Assembly (NCBI GenBank): GCA_900556625.1
Contig: USPQ01000029.1
Coordinates: 1 to 27,377, forward strand
Direction: 5' to 3'
Length of the DNA stretch: 27,377 nt
Source of the DNA: an uncultured Bacteroides sp.
Lineage (GTDB): Bacteria > Bacteroidota > Bacteroidia > Bacteroidales > Bacteroidaceae
This document shows positions 14,491-22,467 of this stretch, in pieces (position 1 is the first letter of the stretch; each line of letters begins with the position of its first letter). Both the position numbers and the translations under genes were made by a program. The notes below the pieces were generated by a model that ran no database searches, was not told the DNA's origin, and was given only the letters and a program-made list of their open reading frames with translations.

Positions 14491-17400
14491 ATGTTTTCTA
14501 AATTTTTCATAAACCGACCGATCTTCGCTACGGTGCTTGCACTGCTTATTGTGGTAGCCGGTCTGGTGACACTAAATATATTGCCGGTAGCGCAATTTCC
14601 GGAGATTACACCACCGACGGTACAAGTATCGGCCGTTTATCCGGGTGCAAATGCCGAGACGGTAGCCCAAACGGTAGGTATTCCTATCGAACAGCAGGTG
14701 AATGGAGTAGATGGTATGCTTTATATGTCTTCCAACTCTTCATCTTCGGGAGCATACTCTCTGACTATCACTTTTGCCGTTGGAACGGATATTGACATGG
14801 CAACTGTGCAAGTGCAAAACAGGGTGAGTATCGCGCAATCATCACTTCCGGAACCGGTGGTGGTGCAGGGAGTGACTGTACAGAAACAATCTTCGAACAT
14901 CGTTATGTTCTTGACAATGGCTTCGCAGGATTCTGTCTATAACAGTTTGTACCTTACCAACTATGCGAAATTAAATCTTGTCGACCAGTTAACCCGTGTG
15001 CCGGGAGTCGGTGCGGTAAATGTCATGGGAGCCGGAGATTATTCTATGCGTGTCTGGCTGGATCCTGAAGCTATGCGGATTCGCAATATTTCACCGCAGC
15101 AAGTCTATCAGGCCATTCAGGCGCAGAACGTAGAGGTTTCTGCCGGGTATATCGGTCAACCTATCGGACAGGATAATAAGAATGCGTTTCAGTATACGTT
15201 GAATGTGCAGGGGAGACTTACCTCACCGGAACAGTTTGGCAATATCATCATCCGTACGGAAAAGGACGGAGCAATGCTTCACCTGAAAGATATTGCACGA
15301 ATTGATCTGGGTTCTGCTTCTTATGGAGTGGTATCCCGGCTGAATGGGAAACCTACGGCTGCCATTGCTATTTATCAGCAACCGGGATCCAACTCATTGG
15401 ATGTATCGAAAGGGGTGAAAGCCAAAATGGAGGAATTGGGAGCGAACTTTCCGTCAGGTGTTACTTATAACGTTACGTTGGATACAACGGATGTGATTCA
15501 TGCTTCCATTGATGAGGTGATGGTGACGTTCTTTGAGACTACTTTGCTGGTGGTGCTTGTTATTTTCTTGTTCCTTCAGAATTGGAGGGCGGTTATTATT
15601 CCTTGTCTCACCATTCCGGTCTCTTTGATTGGTACTCTTGCTGTGATGGCGGCATTTGGCTTCTCTATCAATACATTGACGTTGTTCGGATTGATTTTGG
15701 CAATCGCCATTGTGGTGGATGATGCGATAGTGGTGGTGGAGAACGCTTCGAGGTTACTGGAAACCGGACAATATTCGCCTCGCGAAGCGGTGACAAAAGC
15801 GATGGGAGAGATTACCGGTCCTATTGTCGGTGTGGTTCTTGTGTTGCTTGCCGTATTTGTTCCTACTATGTTGATTAGTGGAATTTCCGGTCAGCTATAT
15901 AAGCAGTTTGCGTTGACTATTGCTGCTTCGACCGTGTTGAGCGGTTTTAATTCATTGACGTTGACACCTGCGCTTTGCGCGCTTTTTCTCGAAAAGAGCA
16001 AACCTTCCAAATTTTTTATCTATCGGGGATTCAATAAGGCTTATGATAAAACGCAGGGAGTATATGACGGAATCGTTAAATGGCTGCTTAAACGACCGGG
16101 ATTTAGTTTTATTTCTTATGCCATTTTGACAGTTATTGCTGTTCTTCTATTTATGCGCTGGCCTTCTACGTTCGTTCCCGATGAAGATGACGGATATTTC
16201 ATTGCTGTGGTTCAATTGCCTCCTGCTGCCAGTCTGGAGCGTACACAAGCGGTTGGAAATCAAATTAATGCCATACTTGATTCGTATCCTGAGGTACAGA
16301 ACTATATAGGTATTACCGGTTTTTCCGTTATGGGAGGTGGTGAGCAGAGTAATTCGGCTACTTATTTTGTCGTACTGAAAAACTGGAACGAAAGGAAAGG
16401 GAAGGAGCACACGGCTGCCGCTGTAGTCAACCGTTTCAACGGTGAGGCGTATATGACAATTCAAGCCGGGCAGGTGTTTGCTATGGTTCCACCGGCTATT
16501 CCAGGATTAGGGGCTTCGGGAGGTCTGCAGCTTCAGGTAGAGGATAGGAAAAACCTGGGACCTACGGAGATGCAGCAGGCTATCGATGCTTTATTGGCTT
16601 CTTACCATACAAAACCTGCTCTGGCTTCTATATCCAGCCAGTATCAAGCAAATGTACCGCAGTATTTTTTGAATATCGATCGGGATAAAGTTCAATTTAT
16701 GGGTATTGCCTTGAATGATGTCTTTTCTACGTTAGGATATTATATGGGAGCGGCGTATGTGAATGATTTTGTAGAGTTCGGACGTATCTATCAGGTGAAG
16801 ATCGAGGCGCGTGATCAGGCGCAAAGGGTGATCGATGATGTGCTGAAATTGAGTGTGCCGAATTCTGCGGGAGAGATGGTACCTTTCTCTTCTTTTACTA
16901 AAGTAGAAGAACAGTTGGGGCAAGATCAGATTAACCGGTATAATATGTATTCTACTGCGGCTTTGACCTGCAATGTGGCTCCGGGAAGCAGTACGGGGCA
17001 GGCTATTCAAGAGATGGAGGCTTTGTTCAAGGAACAGTTAGGTGATGAATTCGGGTATGAATGGACTTCTGTTGCATACCAGGAAACGCAGGCTGGGAAT
17101 ACAACGACCATTGTTCTGGTCATGGCTTTGATTGTCGCATTTCTAGTGTTGGCTGCGCAGTACGAAAGTTGGACCAGTCCGGTAGCGGCGGTTATTGGTT
17201 TGCCGGTAGCATTGTTGGGAGCGATGATCGGTTGTCTGATAATGGGGACTCCGGTAAGTATTTATACGCAGATTGGTATTATCCTGTTGATTGCGCTTTC
17301 GGCAAAGAACGGAATTCTGATTGTGGAGTTTGCCCGTGATTTCCGCGCTGAGGGGAATTCGATCCGTGATGCGGCATTTGAAGCGGGACATGTTCGTCTG

Positions 17401-17619
17401 CGACCGATCTTAATGACATCATTTGCTTTCGTTTTGGGAGTAATGCCGTTGCTGTTTGCTACCGGTGCAGGTGCGGAAAGCCGTATCGCACTGGGGGCTG
17501 CAGTGGTATTCGGTATGGCAATGAATACGTTGCTGGCTACGGTTTATGTACCTAATTTCTATGAGCTGATGCAGAAATTGCAAGAAAAATTCGGTGGGAA
17601 AAAGAAGGTGGCGGGATGA
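14491..17619 (+). CDS. RND efflux inner-membrane pump (AcrB/HAE1 family)
   Basis: The 1042-residue proton-driven transporter has the family start MFSKFFINRPIFATVLA, twelve predicted membrane helices and two large periplasmic loops. Proton-relay residues are visible: the paired aspartates in AIVVDDAIVVVENASR (about 407-409) and the lysine in ALSAKNGILIVEFARD (about 937). Porter-domain sequence PPAIPGLGASGGLQLQVEDR matches the HAE-1 subfamily that exports drugs, bile salts and other hydrophobic compounds. Heavy-metal RND members look different at these places. It ends the operon; the stop lies within a hairpin. Whether it exports bile salts or antibiotics cannot be told without tests. Confidence 0.97.
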   Translation: MFSKFFINRPIFATVLALLIVVAGLVTLNILPVAQFPEITPPTVQVSAVYPGANAETVAQTVGIPIEQQVNGVDGMLYMSSNSSSSGAYSLTITFAVGTDIDMATVQVQNRVSIAQSSLPEPVVVQGVTVQKQSSNIVMFLTMASQDSVYNSLYLTNYAKLNLVDQLTRVPGVGAVNVMGAGDYSMRVWLDPEAMRIRNISPQQVYQAIQAQNVEVSAGYIGQPIGQDNKNAFQYTLNVQGRLTSPEQFGNIIIRTEKDGAMLHLKDIARIDLGSASYGVVSRLNGKPTAAIAIYQQPGSNSLDVSKGVKAKMEELGANFPSGVTYNVTLDTTDVIHASIDEVMVTFFETTLLVVLVIFLFLQNWRAVIIPCLTIPVSLIGTLAVMAAFGFSINTLTLFGLILAIAIVVDDAIVVVENASRLLETGQYSPREAVTKAMGEITGPIVGVVLVLLAVFVPTMLISGISGQLYKQFALTIAASTVLSGFNSLTLTPALCALFLEKSKPSKFFIYRGFNKAYDKTQGVYDGIVKWLLKRPGFSFISYAILTVIAVLLFMRWPSTFVPDEDDGYFIAVVQLPPAASLERTQAVGNQINAILDSYPEVQNYIGITGFSVMGGGEQSNSATYFVVLKNWNERKGKEHTAAAVVNRFNGEAYMTIQAGQVFAMVPPAIPGLGASGGLQLQVEDRKNLGPTEMQQAIDALLASYHTKPALASISSQYQANVPQYFLNIDRDKVQFMGIALNDVFSTLGYYMGAAYVNDFVEFGRIYQVKIEARDQAQRVIDDVLKLSVPNSAGEMVPFSSFTKVEEQLGQDQINRYNMYSTAALTCNVAPGSSTGQAIQEMEALFKEQLGDEFGYEWTSVAYQETQAGNTTTIVLVMALIVAFLVLAAQYESWTSPVAAVIGLPVALLGAMIGCLIMGTPVSIYTQIGIILLIALSAKNGILIVEFARDFRAEGNSIRDAAFEAGHVRLRPILMTSFAFVLGVMPLLFATGAGAESRIALGAAVVFGMAMNTLLATVYVPNFYELMQKLQEKFGGKKKVAG

Positions 17620-17632
17620 TGTAATCATCCCG
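17612..17632. terminator. Hairpin at the end of the RND operon
   Basis: A 9-bp perfect stem CGGGATGAT/ATCATCCCG with loop GTA overlaps the stop codon. It is 22 bases from the end of the converging nuclease-like gene. Neither strand has a good T-tract, so it may be a weak terminator or an RNA-end stabiliser. Confidence 0.45.
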
Positions 17633-17654
17633 TAGGTTTCATGTAATGATCGAT

Positions 17655-18104
17655 TTATAAAGAAGTATAGTCCGGAATATCTCTCAGAAAAGTATAGCTC
17701 TGATTTTCATAATCCATGCGGCAGCAATAGTGCTGCATTCCGTTGCTGACAATCAGGTAATCTACTTTCAGTACCATATTGTATCGGGTAATCTGATCGA
17801 AAACGGCTTGCGTGATTTCTACATGGGGAGCTTTATACTCCACAATCATCCGGGCGGACAGGTCTCTCCGGTAGAGTACTGTATCGCATCTTTTAGTTGT
17901 ACTGTTCAGCTTTACCATTACTTCGTTCGCTAATAGAGCGGATGGGTATCCTTTGTGTGCAATAAGAAAGTGTACAAAGTGTTGCCGTACCCATTCTTCG
18001 GGAGTAAGGGCGACATATCGTTTGCGAATTACGTCAAAAATTACATTTTTTCCGTTTCGTACGTTTATTTTAGTGTCGAATACTGGTAGGTTTAACGATA
18101 ACAT
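17655..18104 (-). CDS. Small HsdR N-terminal-like protein with PD-(D/E)xK fold
   Basis: The protein (149 aa) resembles the type I restriction enzyme R-subunit N-terminal domain (HSDR_N) as a stand-alone protein. A probable nuclease core is visible: E61, D74 in RCDTVLY and E89-x-K91 in MIVEYKAP, the usual E/D/ExK order. The remainder ends soon after, with no helicase motor and no hsdM or hsdS gene nearby, so it is not a restriction system. It is divergent from the AMP nucleosidase and holA genes with 62 bases between starts. My recollection is that a gene of this kind sits next to holA across Bacteroidetes, pointing to a housekeeping DNA role. The activity is not established. Confidence 0.82.
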   Translation of the reverse strand: MLSLNLPVFDTKINVRNGKNVIFDVIRKRYVALTPEEWVRQHFVHFLIAHKGYPSALLANEVMVKLNSTTKRCDTVLYRRDLSARMIVEYKAPHVEITQAVFDQITRYNMVLKVDYLIVSNGMQHYCCRMDYENQSYTFLRDIPDYTSL

Positions 18105-18108
18105 TTAT

Positions 18109-18116
18109 TATTTTTG
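18109..18116 (+). promoter_or_regulatory. -7 box of the AMP nucleosidase gene
   Basis: TATTTTTG matches TAnnTTTG 51 bases before the ATG. No -33 TTG is seen at the right distance. It overlaps the nuclease-like gene's leader region. Confidence 0.45.
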
Positions 18117-18130
18117 TAAGTTAAATAACG

Positions 18131-18149
18131 GGTTCCTTTATTTGGAACC
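18131..18149. promoter_or_regulatory. Inverted repeat in the divergent leader
   Basis: GGTTCC-N7-GGAACC lies between the two divergent starts, downstream of the plus-strand -7 box and next to the minus-strand one. It could be an operator shared by both genes or a hairpin in the AMP nucleosidase leader. Confidence 0.4.
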
Positions 18150-18150
18150 G

Positions 18151-18158
18151 CAAATTTA
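18151..18158 (-). promoter_or_regulatory. -7 box of the HsdR-like gene
   Basis: Minus-strand TAAATTTG matches TAnnTTTG, 47 bases before the ATG at 18104. The spacing to any TTG is poor. Confidence 0.4.
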
Positions 18159-18166
18159 ATGAAATT

Positions 18167-18943
18167 ATGAAAACAAAAGAAGAAATCGTAGCTAATTGGC
18201 TGCCACGTTACACAAAACGTAACTTGGAGGATTTTGGAGAGTATATTCTGTTGACTAACTTCAACAAGTACGTAGAGATTTTCGCCAATCAATTTGATGT
18301 TCCAATATTGGGTAGGGATGCTAATATGATTTCTGCCAGTGCCGAAGGAATTACAATGATTAATTTTGGTATGGGGAGTCCTAATGCCGCCATTATTATG
18401 GATTTGCTGGGTGCTATCCGCCCGAAGGCATGTCTGTTTCTTGGTAAATGCGGTGGTATCGACAAGAAGAATCATCTTGGAGATTTGATTCTTCCCATTG
18501 CGGCAATTCGTGGCGAGGGAACTTCCAATGACTATTTTCCACCTGAGGTTCCGGCGTTGCCTGCATTTATGTTGCAGCGTGCCGTTTCTTCATCGATTCG
18601 TGACTATGGACGTGACTATTGGACAGGAACTGTTTATACTACGAATCGTCGTATTTGGGAACATGATGAAACATTCAAGGAGTATCTGAAAAAGACTCGC
18701 GCAATGGCAGTTGATATGGAAACGGCAACATTGTTTAGTTGTGGCTTTGCCAATCATATTCCTACCGGTGCATTGCTGTTGGTTTCTGATCAACCGATGA
18801 CTCCGGATGGGGTGAAAACAGACAAGAGCGATAGCCTGGTTACCAAAAATTATGTGGAAGAACATGTGGAAATAGGTATTGCCTCTTTGCGCATGATTAT
18901 TGATGAAAAGAAAACTGTAAAACACTTGAAATTTGACTGGTAA
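18167..18943 (+). CDS. amn: AMP nucleosidase, Bacteroidetes type
   Basis: The 258-residue enzyme splits AMP into adenine and ribose 5-phosphate and belongs to the nucleoside phosphorylase fold. Visible signatures are the phosphate-site GMGSPNAA (68-75), FLGKCGGIDKK (91-101), the MDMETA-like substrate loop AVDMETATLF (181-190) and the catalytic-type aspartate in LLLVSDQP (D208). It lacks the long N-terminal domain of E. coli Amn (about 480 residues), which is normal for Bacteroidetes. It starts the unit with holA, whose ATG is 21 bases downstream. A purine-nucleoside phosphorylase role is the main alternative. Confidence 0.85.
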   Translation: MKTKEEIVANWLPRYTKRNLEDFGEYILLTNFNKYVEIFANQFDVPILGRDANMISASAEGITMINFGMGSPNAAIIMDLLGAIRPKACLFLGKCGGIDKKNHLGDLILPIAAIRGEGTSNDYFPPEVPALPAFMLQRAVSSSIRDYGRDYWTGTVYTTNRRIWEHDETFKEYLKKTRAMAVDMETATLFSCGFANHIPTGALLLVSDQPMTPDGVKTDKSDSLVTKNYVEEHVEIGIASLRMIIDEKKTVKHLKFDW

Positions 18944-18964
18944 TTCCCGGTCTTGAAAGATATT

Positions 18965-19984
18965 ATGGCAAAACAAGAACTGACGTGTGATGATATTCTC
19001 AAGGAGTTGGGTGCTAAACAATATCGTCCTGTCTATTATTTGATGGGGGAAGAATCGTATTATATCGACCTGATTGCGGATTATATAACAAATAATGTGT
19101 TGAATGAAACGGAGAAGGAGTTCAATCTAACCGTGGTATATGGTGCCGATGTAGATGTGGCTACTGTCATAAATGCAGCAAAGCGTTATCCGATGATGTC
19201 TGAACATCAGGTGGTAGTGGTAAAGGAGGCGCAGGTAATCCGCAATATGGAAGAGTTGTCTTATTATCTTCAAAAACCACTCCTGTCTACTATTCTGGTA
19301 ATATGCCATAAGCATGGTACGTTGGATCGTAGAAAGAAGTTAGCAGCCGAAATTGAAAAGGTGGGCGTATTGTTTGAATCGAAAAAAATAAAAGAGGCCC
19401 AACTTCCTGCTTTCATATCTTCTTATATGAAGCGTAAAGGTGTGGATATGGAACCTAAGGCAACAGCCATGTTGGCTGATTTTGTAGGTTCTGATTTGAG
19501 CCGACTGACGGGGGAATTGGAAAAGCTAATCATCACTTTACCTGCTGGTCAGAGACGTGTAACACCTGAGCAGATAGAAAAGAATATCGGTATAAGCAAG
19601 GATTATAATAACTTTGAATTGCGGAGCGCACTTGTTGAAAAGGATATCCTTAAAGCAAATAAGATAATAAAATATTTTGAGGAAAACCCGAAAACGAATC
19701 CAATACAGATGACTTTGTCACTGTTGTTCAACTTCTATTCTAATCTGATGCTGGCATATTATGCGCCTGATAAATCAGAGCAGGGAGTTGCTAATATGTT
19801 AGGACTGAAAACGACTTGGCAGGCTAAAGATTATATAGCTGCTATGAGAAAATATACTGGTGTAAAGACAATGCAAATCGTTGGTGAAATACGATATGCG
19901 GATGCAAAGTCAAAGGGAGTAAAGAACAGTTCAATGACAGATGGAGATATTCTTCGCGAATTAGTGTTTAATATTTTGCATTAG
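18965..19984 (+). CDS. holA: DNA polymerase III subunit delta
   Basis: The 339-residue clamp-loader subunit opens the beta sliding clamp. The family start KQYRPVYYLMGEESYYID is clear, as are the middle lid-domain stretch and the collar domain (about 220-335) with YNNFELRSALVEKDILKANKIIKYF. The longest frame begins at TTG 18953. I prefer ATG 18965 (MAKQELTC) because it is a standard start and the extra four residues add nothing. The gene is 21 bases after the AMP nucleosidase stop, so co-transcription is likely. A long perfect hairpin follows it. Confidence 0.93.
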   Translation: MAKQELTCDDILKELGAKQYRPVYYLMGEESYYIDLIADYITNNVLNETEKEFNLTVVYGADVDVATVINAAKRYPMMSEHQVVVVKEAQVIRNMEELSYYLQKPLLSTILVICHKHGTLDRRKKLAAEIEKVGVLFESKKIKEAQLPAFISSYMKRKGVDMEPKATAMLADFVGSDLSRLTGELEKLIITLPAGQRRVTPEQIEKNIGISKDYNNFELRSALVEKDILKANKIIKYFEENPKTNPIQMTLSLLFNFYSNLMLAYYAPDKSEQGVANMLGLKTTWQAKDYIAAMRKYTGVKTMQIVGEIRYADAKSKGVKNSSMTDGDILRELVFNILH

Positions 19985-20008
19985 TAGGAGCGTTTTTGGT
20001 ATATAAAG

Positions 20009-20055
20009 AAAAGACATCTACTTTTACTATAAATAGAATAAAGTAGATGTCTTTT
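20009..20055. terminator. 16-bp perfect hairpin after holA
   Basis: AAAAGACATCTACTTT (20009-20024) pairs perfectly with 20040-20055 across a 15-base loop; the 3' arm ends in CTTTT. It closes the amn-holA unit. The loop is long for a terminator, but the T-rich end of the arm supports one. Confidence 0.7.
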
Positions 20056-20413
20056 CTATATCCTCTGAAATATGTTTTCTTTTGGACGGTGTAAGTCTAT
20101 ATTTTGAATAAAAAAAACGAACAATGATTTCTACATACTTTCCTCATCTTTTCATGGCTACTTCCTCATCCTTTGGAATTTTTCGTTTATTCATTCATTC
20201 ATCTCAATTTTATTCGGTGGTGTCCCCAATATCATTCTTTCATCGAATAGGCGTTTTTCTCTTCACAAGAAACTTCACAGAAAAATTTGAATTCCTATCT
20301 TGCTTTAAATATCATTTTGATAGTTTGGAGATTAATAGTGGTGATTTTCTTGCTTTTCTCTATTTAAACTAAAAAACAGAATCATAAAATTTGAAGTAAA
20401 TATTTGTATAACA

Positions 20414-20524
20414 ATGTATTATGCAGAATTAGACCTTTCTAGAATTGAAAAAAAACATCGAAATGGGCTAATGGACGGAAATATTGCAAGGATTTGGTAT
20501 TTTATGTTAGAATGTCAAAGATGA
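20414..20524 (+). CDS. Doubtful 36-aa open frame in AT-rich DNA
   Basis: ATG to TGA encodes MYYAELDLSRIEKKHRNG and 18 more residues ending in MLECQR. The codons are less AT-biased than the DNA around them, and a start-like context precedes it, but there is no recognised domain and no good ribosome site. It may be the tail of a decayed gene or a small peptide gene. Confidence 0.2.
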   Translation: MYYAELDLSRIEKKHRNGLMDGNIARIWYFMLECQR

Positions 20525-21033
20525 TTTGAAGAAACCATAATATACATTCGTGAATAATAGCTTTTTTTCTTTATTTTATTGCAAGTGCAACTTCTTCTAT
20601 TTACGCTTGTGTATTTCGTGTTATATATTTGTAATTAATACTCTTGTGAATGCAATACATTTGTGCTTTAGTAGCTGGTTGTATAAATGTAAAATAGATA
20701 GTTTACAAAGATAGAGTATTTAGTATAAATGTAGTAGGAGAGTGATTAATAGTTATTTATAGGTATGTTATATCATTAAATATCAGTTATATATATACCG
20801 TTATTTGATTTTGAACTGTAAATTAGAACTTTGTGTAGCATTTATTTTTGTGAATGCCACTGTTTTTACTCATTATTGTTATGTGTAATTTGTTTGTTAT
20901 CAGGTAGTAATGTGTATTTGTTAAATAATAACTATGATATGTAAATAGGTCCTTTTATCTATGTGTACAATCGTTATATTTCAAATGTGAATAATAATAT
21001 ACTTTTGTCATATTCGTATTTTCATAGTTGTAA

Positions 21034-21065
21034 TTTGTTTTTGTGAATTTAAATAATTACTTTTG
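21034..21065 (+). promoter_or_regulatory. Main promoter of the XRE gene
   Basis: TTTG (21034-21037), 20 bases, TACTTTTG (21058-21065): the best full consensus in the window on the plus strand. The leader to ATG 21143 is about 70 bases. Confidence 0.7.
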
Positions 21066-21094
21066 TATTGCATTTAAACTTTGATATATTTTTG
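21062..21094 (+). promoter_or_regulatory. Second promoter of the XRE gene, overlapping the first
   Basis: TTTG (21062-21065), 21 bases, TATTTTTG (21087-21094). The TTTG that ends the first promoter's -7 box would be the -33 element of this one, so the two cannot be used at the same time by two polymerases. Confidence 0.5.
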
Positions 21095-21142
21095 TGAAAA
21101 CATTATTTAGTGCGTGGAATTATAACTTTCAATAAAGGCAGT

Positions 21143-21613
21143 ATGGAAATAAAAGACAGAATTAGAATGATTATGGAAAGGGAAAAGGTTCCCCCCAGAG
21201 TTTTTGCCGAGACAATCGGGGTTCAGCAGTCTACTCTTTCTCATATTTTAAATGATAGAAATAAACCGAGTCTGGAAGTAGTCATGAAAGTTCACCAGAC
21301 TTATAGCTATGTAAATCTCGAATGGCTATTATATGGAAAAGGTGAAATGCTTGCTTCTGCAGAAAGTGCTTCATTGGTATCTTCTAATGGAGATTATCAA
21401 CCTTCTTTGTTTGACGAGAATCCTGTAAATTCGACCAAAGAGACGATTGGCCTGGAAAATCGCAAGGAAATTGCATTAAGAGGCACTGAAAATGTAGCTA
21501 AAGGGGTTGTAAAACAGGAAATTAGGTATATAGAAAAGCCTGTTAGGAAAATCACTGAAATAAGAATTTTCTTTGATGATAATACCTATGAAACGTTTAG
21601 ACCTGAAAAATAA
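21143..21613 (+). CDS. XRE-family helix-turn-helix regulator
   Basis: The 156-residue protein has a Cro/C1-type DNA-binding domain in its first 70 residues (MEIKDRIRMIMEREKVPPRV, then FAETIGVQQSTLSHIL as the recognition region at about 21-36), with the family's NLEWLLYGKGEML ending. The middle is polar and probably disordered. The C-terminal KITEIRIFFDDNTYETF (about 137-153) looks like a small beta-hairpin element. I chose ATG 21143, preceded by AAAGG eight bases upstream, over a GTG at 21110 that adds 11 residues. It is upstream of pyrK-pyrD, which has its own promoter. No prophage or toxin gene is near, so its targets are unknown. Confidence 0.85.
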   Translation: MEIKDRIRMIMEREKVPPRVFAETIGVQQSTLSHILNDRNKPSLEVVMKVHQTYSYVNLEWLLYGKGEMLASAESASLVSSNGDYQPSLFDENPVNSTKETIGLENRKEIALRGTENVAKGVVKQEIRYIEKPVRKITEIRIFFDDNTYETFRPEK

Positions 21614-21645
21614 GAGGTAAAATCGCTCGTTTGAGCAAATTCCTG

Positions 21646-21653
21646 TATCTTTG
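21646..21653 (+). promoter_or_regulatory. -7 box of pyrK-pyrD
   Basis: TATCTTTG followed by CA. It lies inside the longest open frame of pyrK, so the start at 21631 is excluded and ATG 21691 is used. The nearest TTTG is 12 bases upstream, too close for the consensus. Confidence 0.6.
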
Positions 21654-21690
21654 CACCCGGAATACGAATTTATATTTTTTATATCCATAC

Positions 21691-22467
21691 ATGAAGAAAT
21701 TTATTTTAGATCTGACGGTTACGGAGAATATTAAATTGCATACTAATTATGTATTGCTAAAATTGACATCTCCATCGTTGCTGCCCGAAATGTTGCCTGG
21801 GCAGTTTGCCGAACTCCGGGTGGACGGTTCGCCTACTACATTCTTGCGTCGTCCTATTTCTATTAACTTTGTAGATAAACAACGAAATGAAGTATGGTTT
21901 CTGATCCAGTTAGTCGGAGATGGTACAAGGCGTTTGGCAGAGGTAAAATCAGGCGATGTGATTAATACGGTACTTCCGTTAGGAAATGGCTACACAATGC
22001 CTCACAATGCCTCTGATAAGCTCCTGCTAGTGGGTGGAGGTGTCGGAACAGCTCCTATGTTGTTTTTGGGTGAGCAATTGGCTAAAAACGGTCATAAACC
22101 TACCTTTCTTTTAGGCGCCCGTAGTGATAAGGATCTTTTGCAGTTGGAAGAATTCGCTAAATATGGTGAGGTGTACACTACTACTGAAGATGGTAGTTAC
22201 GGAGAAAAGGGATATGTTACTCAACATTCTATATTAGGCAAAGTACAATTTGAGCAGATTTACACTTGTGGTCCCAAACCTATGATGATGGCTGTGGCAA
22301 AATATGCCAAAAGTAATCAGATAGAATGTGAAGTCTCTTTGGAAAATACGATGGCTTGTGGTATCGGTGCATGTTTATGTTGTGTGGAAAATACGACAGA
22401 AGGTCACTTGTGTGTATGTAAAGAAGGTCCTGTTTTTAATGTAAAGAAACTATTATGGCAGATTTAA
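21691..22467 (+). CDS. pyrK: Dihydroorotate dehydrogenase B electron-transfer subunit
   Basis: The 258-residue FAD and [2Fe-2S] protein passes electrons from dihydroorotate to NAD+. Visible are the FAD-binding FLRRPISINF (51-60), the nucleotide-binding LLLVGGGVGTAPM (111-123), the CGPKPMM segment and the cluster cysteines C223, C228, C231 and C243 (MACGIGACLCC and CVCKEGP). The start at 21691 is fixed by the -7 box upstream; an earlier ATG at 21631 would add 20 residues from the promoter region. It overlaps pyrD by 13 bases, so the subunits are probably translationally coupled. In the pyrimidine pathway it works only with PyrD of class 1B. Confidence 0.95.
   Translation: MKKFILDLTVTENIKLHTNYVLLKLTSPSLLPEMLPGQFAELRVDGSPTTFLRRPISINFVDKQRNEVWFLIQLVGDGTRRLAEVKSGDVINTVLPLGNGYTMPHNASDKLLLVGGGVGTAPMLFLGEQLAKNGHKPTFLLGARSDKDLLQLEEFAKYGEVYTTTEDGSYGEKGYVTQHSILGKVQFEQIYTCGPKPMMMAVAKYAKSNQIECEVSLENTMACGIGACLCCVENTTEGHLCVCKEGPVFNVKKLLWQI

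Larger units (their letters stand above)
19985..21142. other. 1.16-kb AT-rich gap before the XRE gene
   Basis: Apart from the holA hairpin there is no convincing gene. A 36-codon frame at 20414-20524 is listed as doubtful. From about 20600 to 21110 the sequence is strongly AT-rich and holds several TAnnTTTG-like boxes (20624, 20656, 20843, 21000, 21058 and 21087) and repeated TTGTGAA words. Coding-like composition is absent. It could be decayed foreign DNA or a complex regulatory region. Confidence 0.6.

Noticed and set aside
17655..18104. Restriction-modification system
   Set aside because: Only a lone HsdR N-terminal-like domain is present; no methylase, specificity or motor subunits nearby.
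20124..20372. 82-codon open frame on the plus strand in the AT-rich gap
   Set aside because: Rich in Phe, Ser and Ile as expected from AT-rich DNA, no ribosome site, no recognised domain; probably chance.
21143..21613. Prophage repressor
   Set aside because: No integrase, structural or lysis genes within the window; flanked by housekeeping genes.
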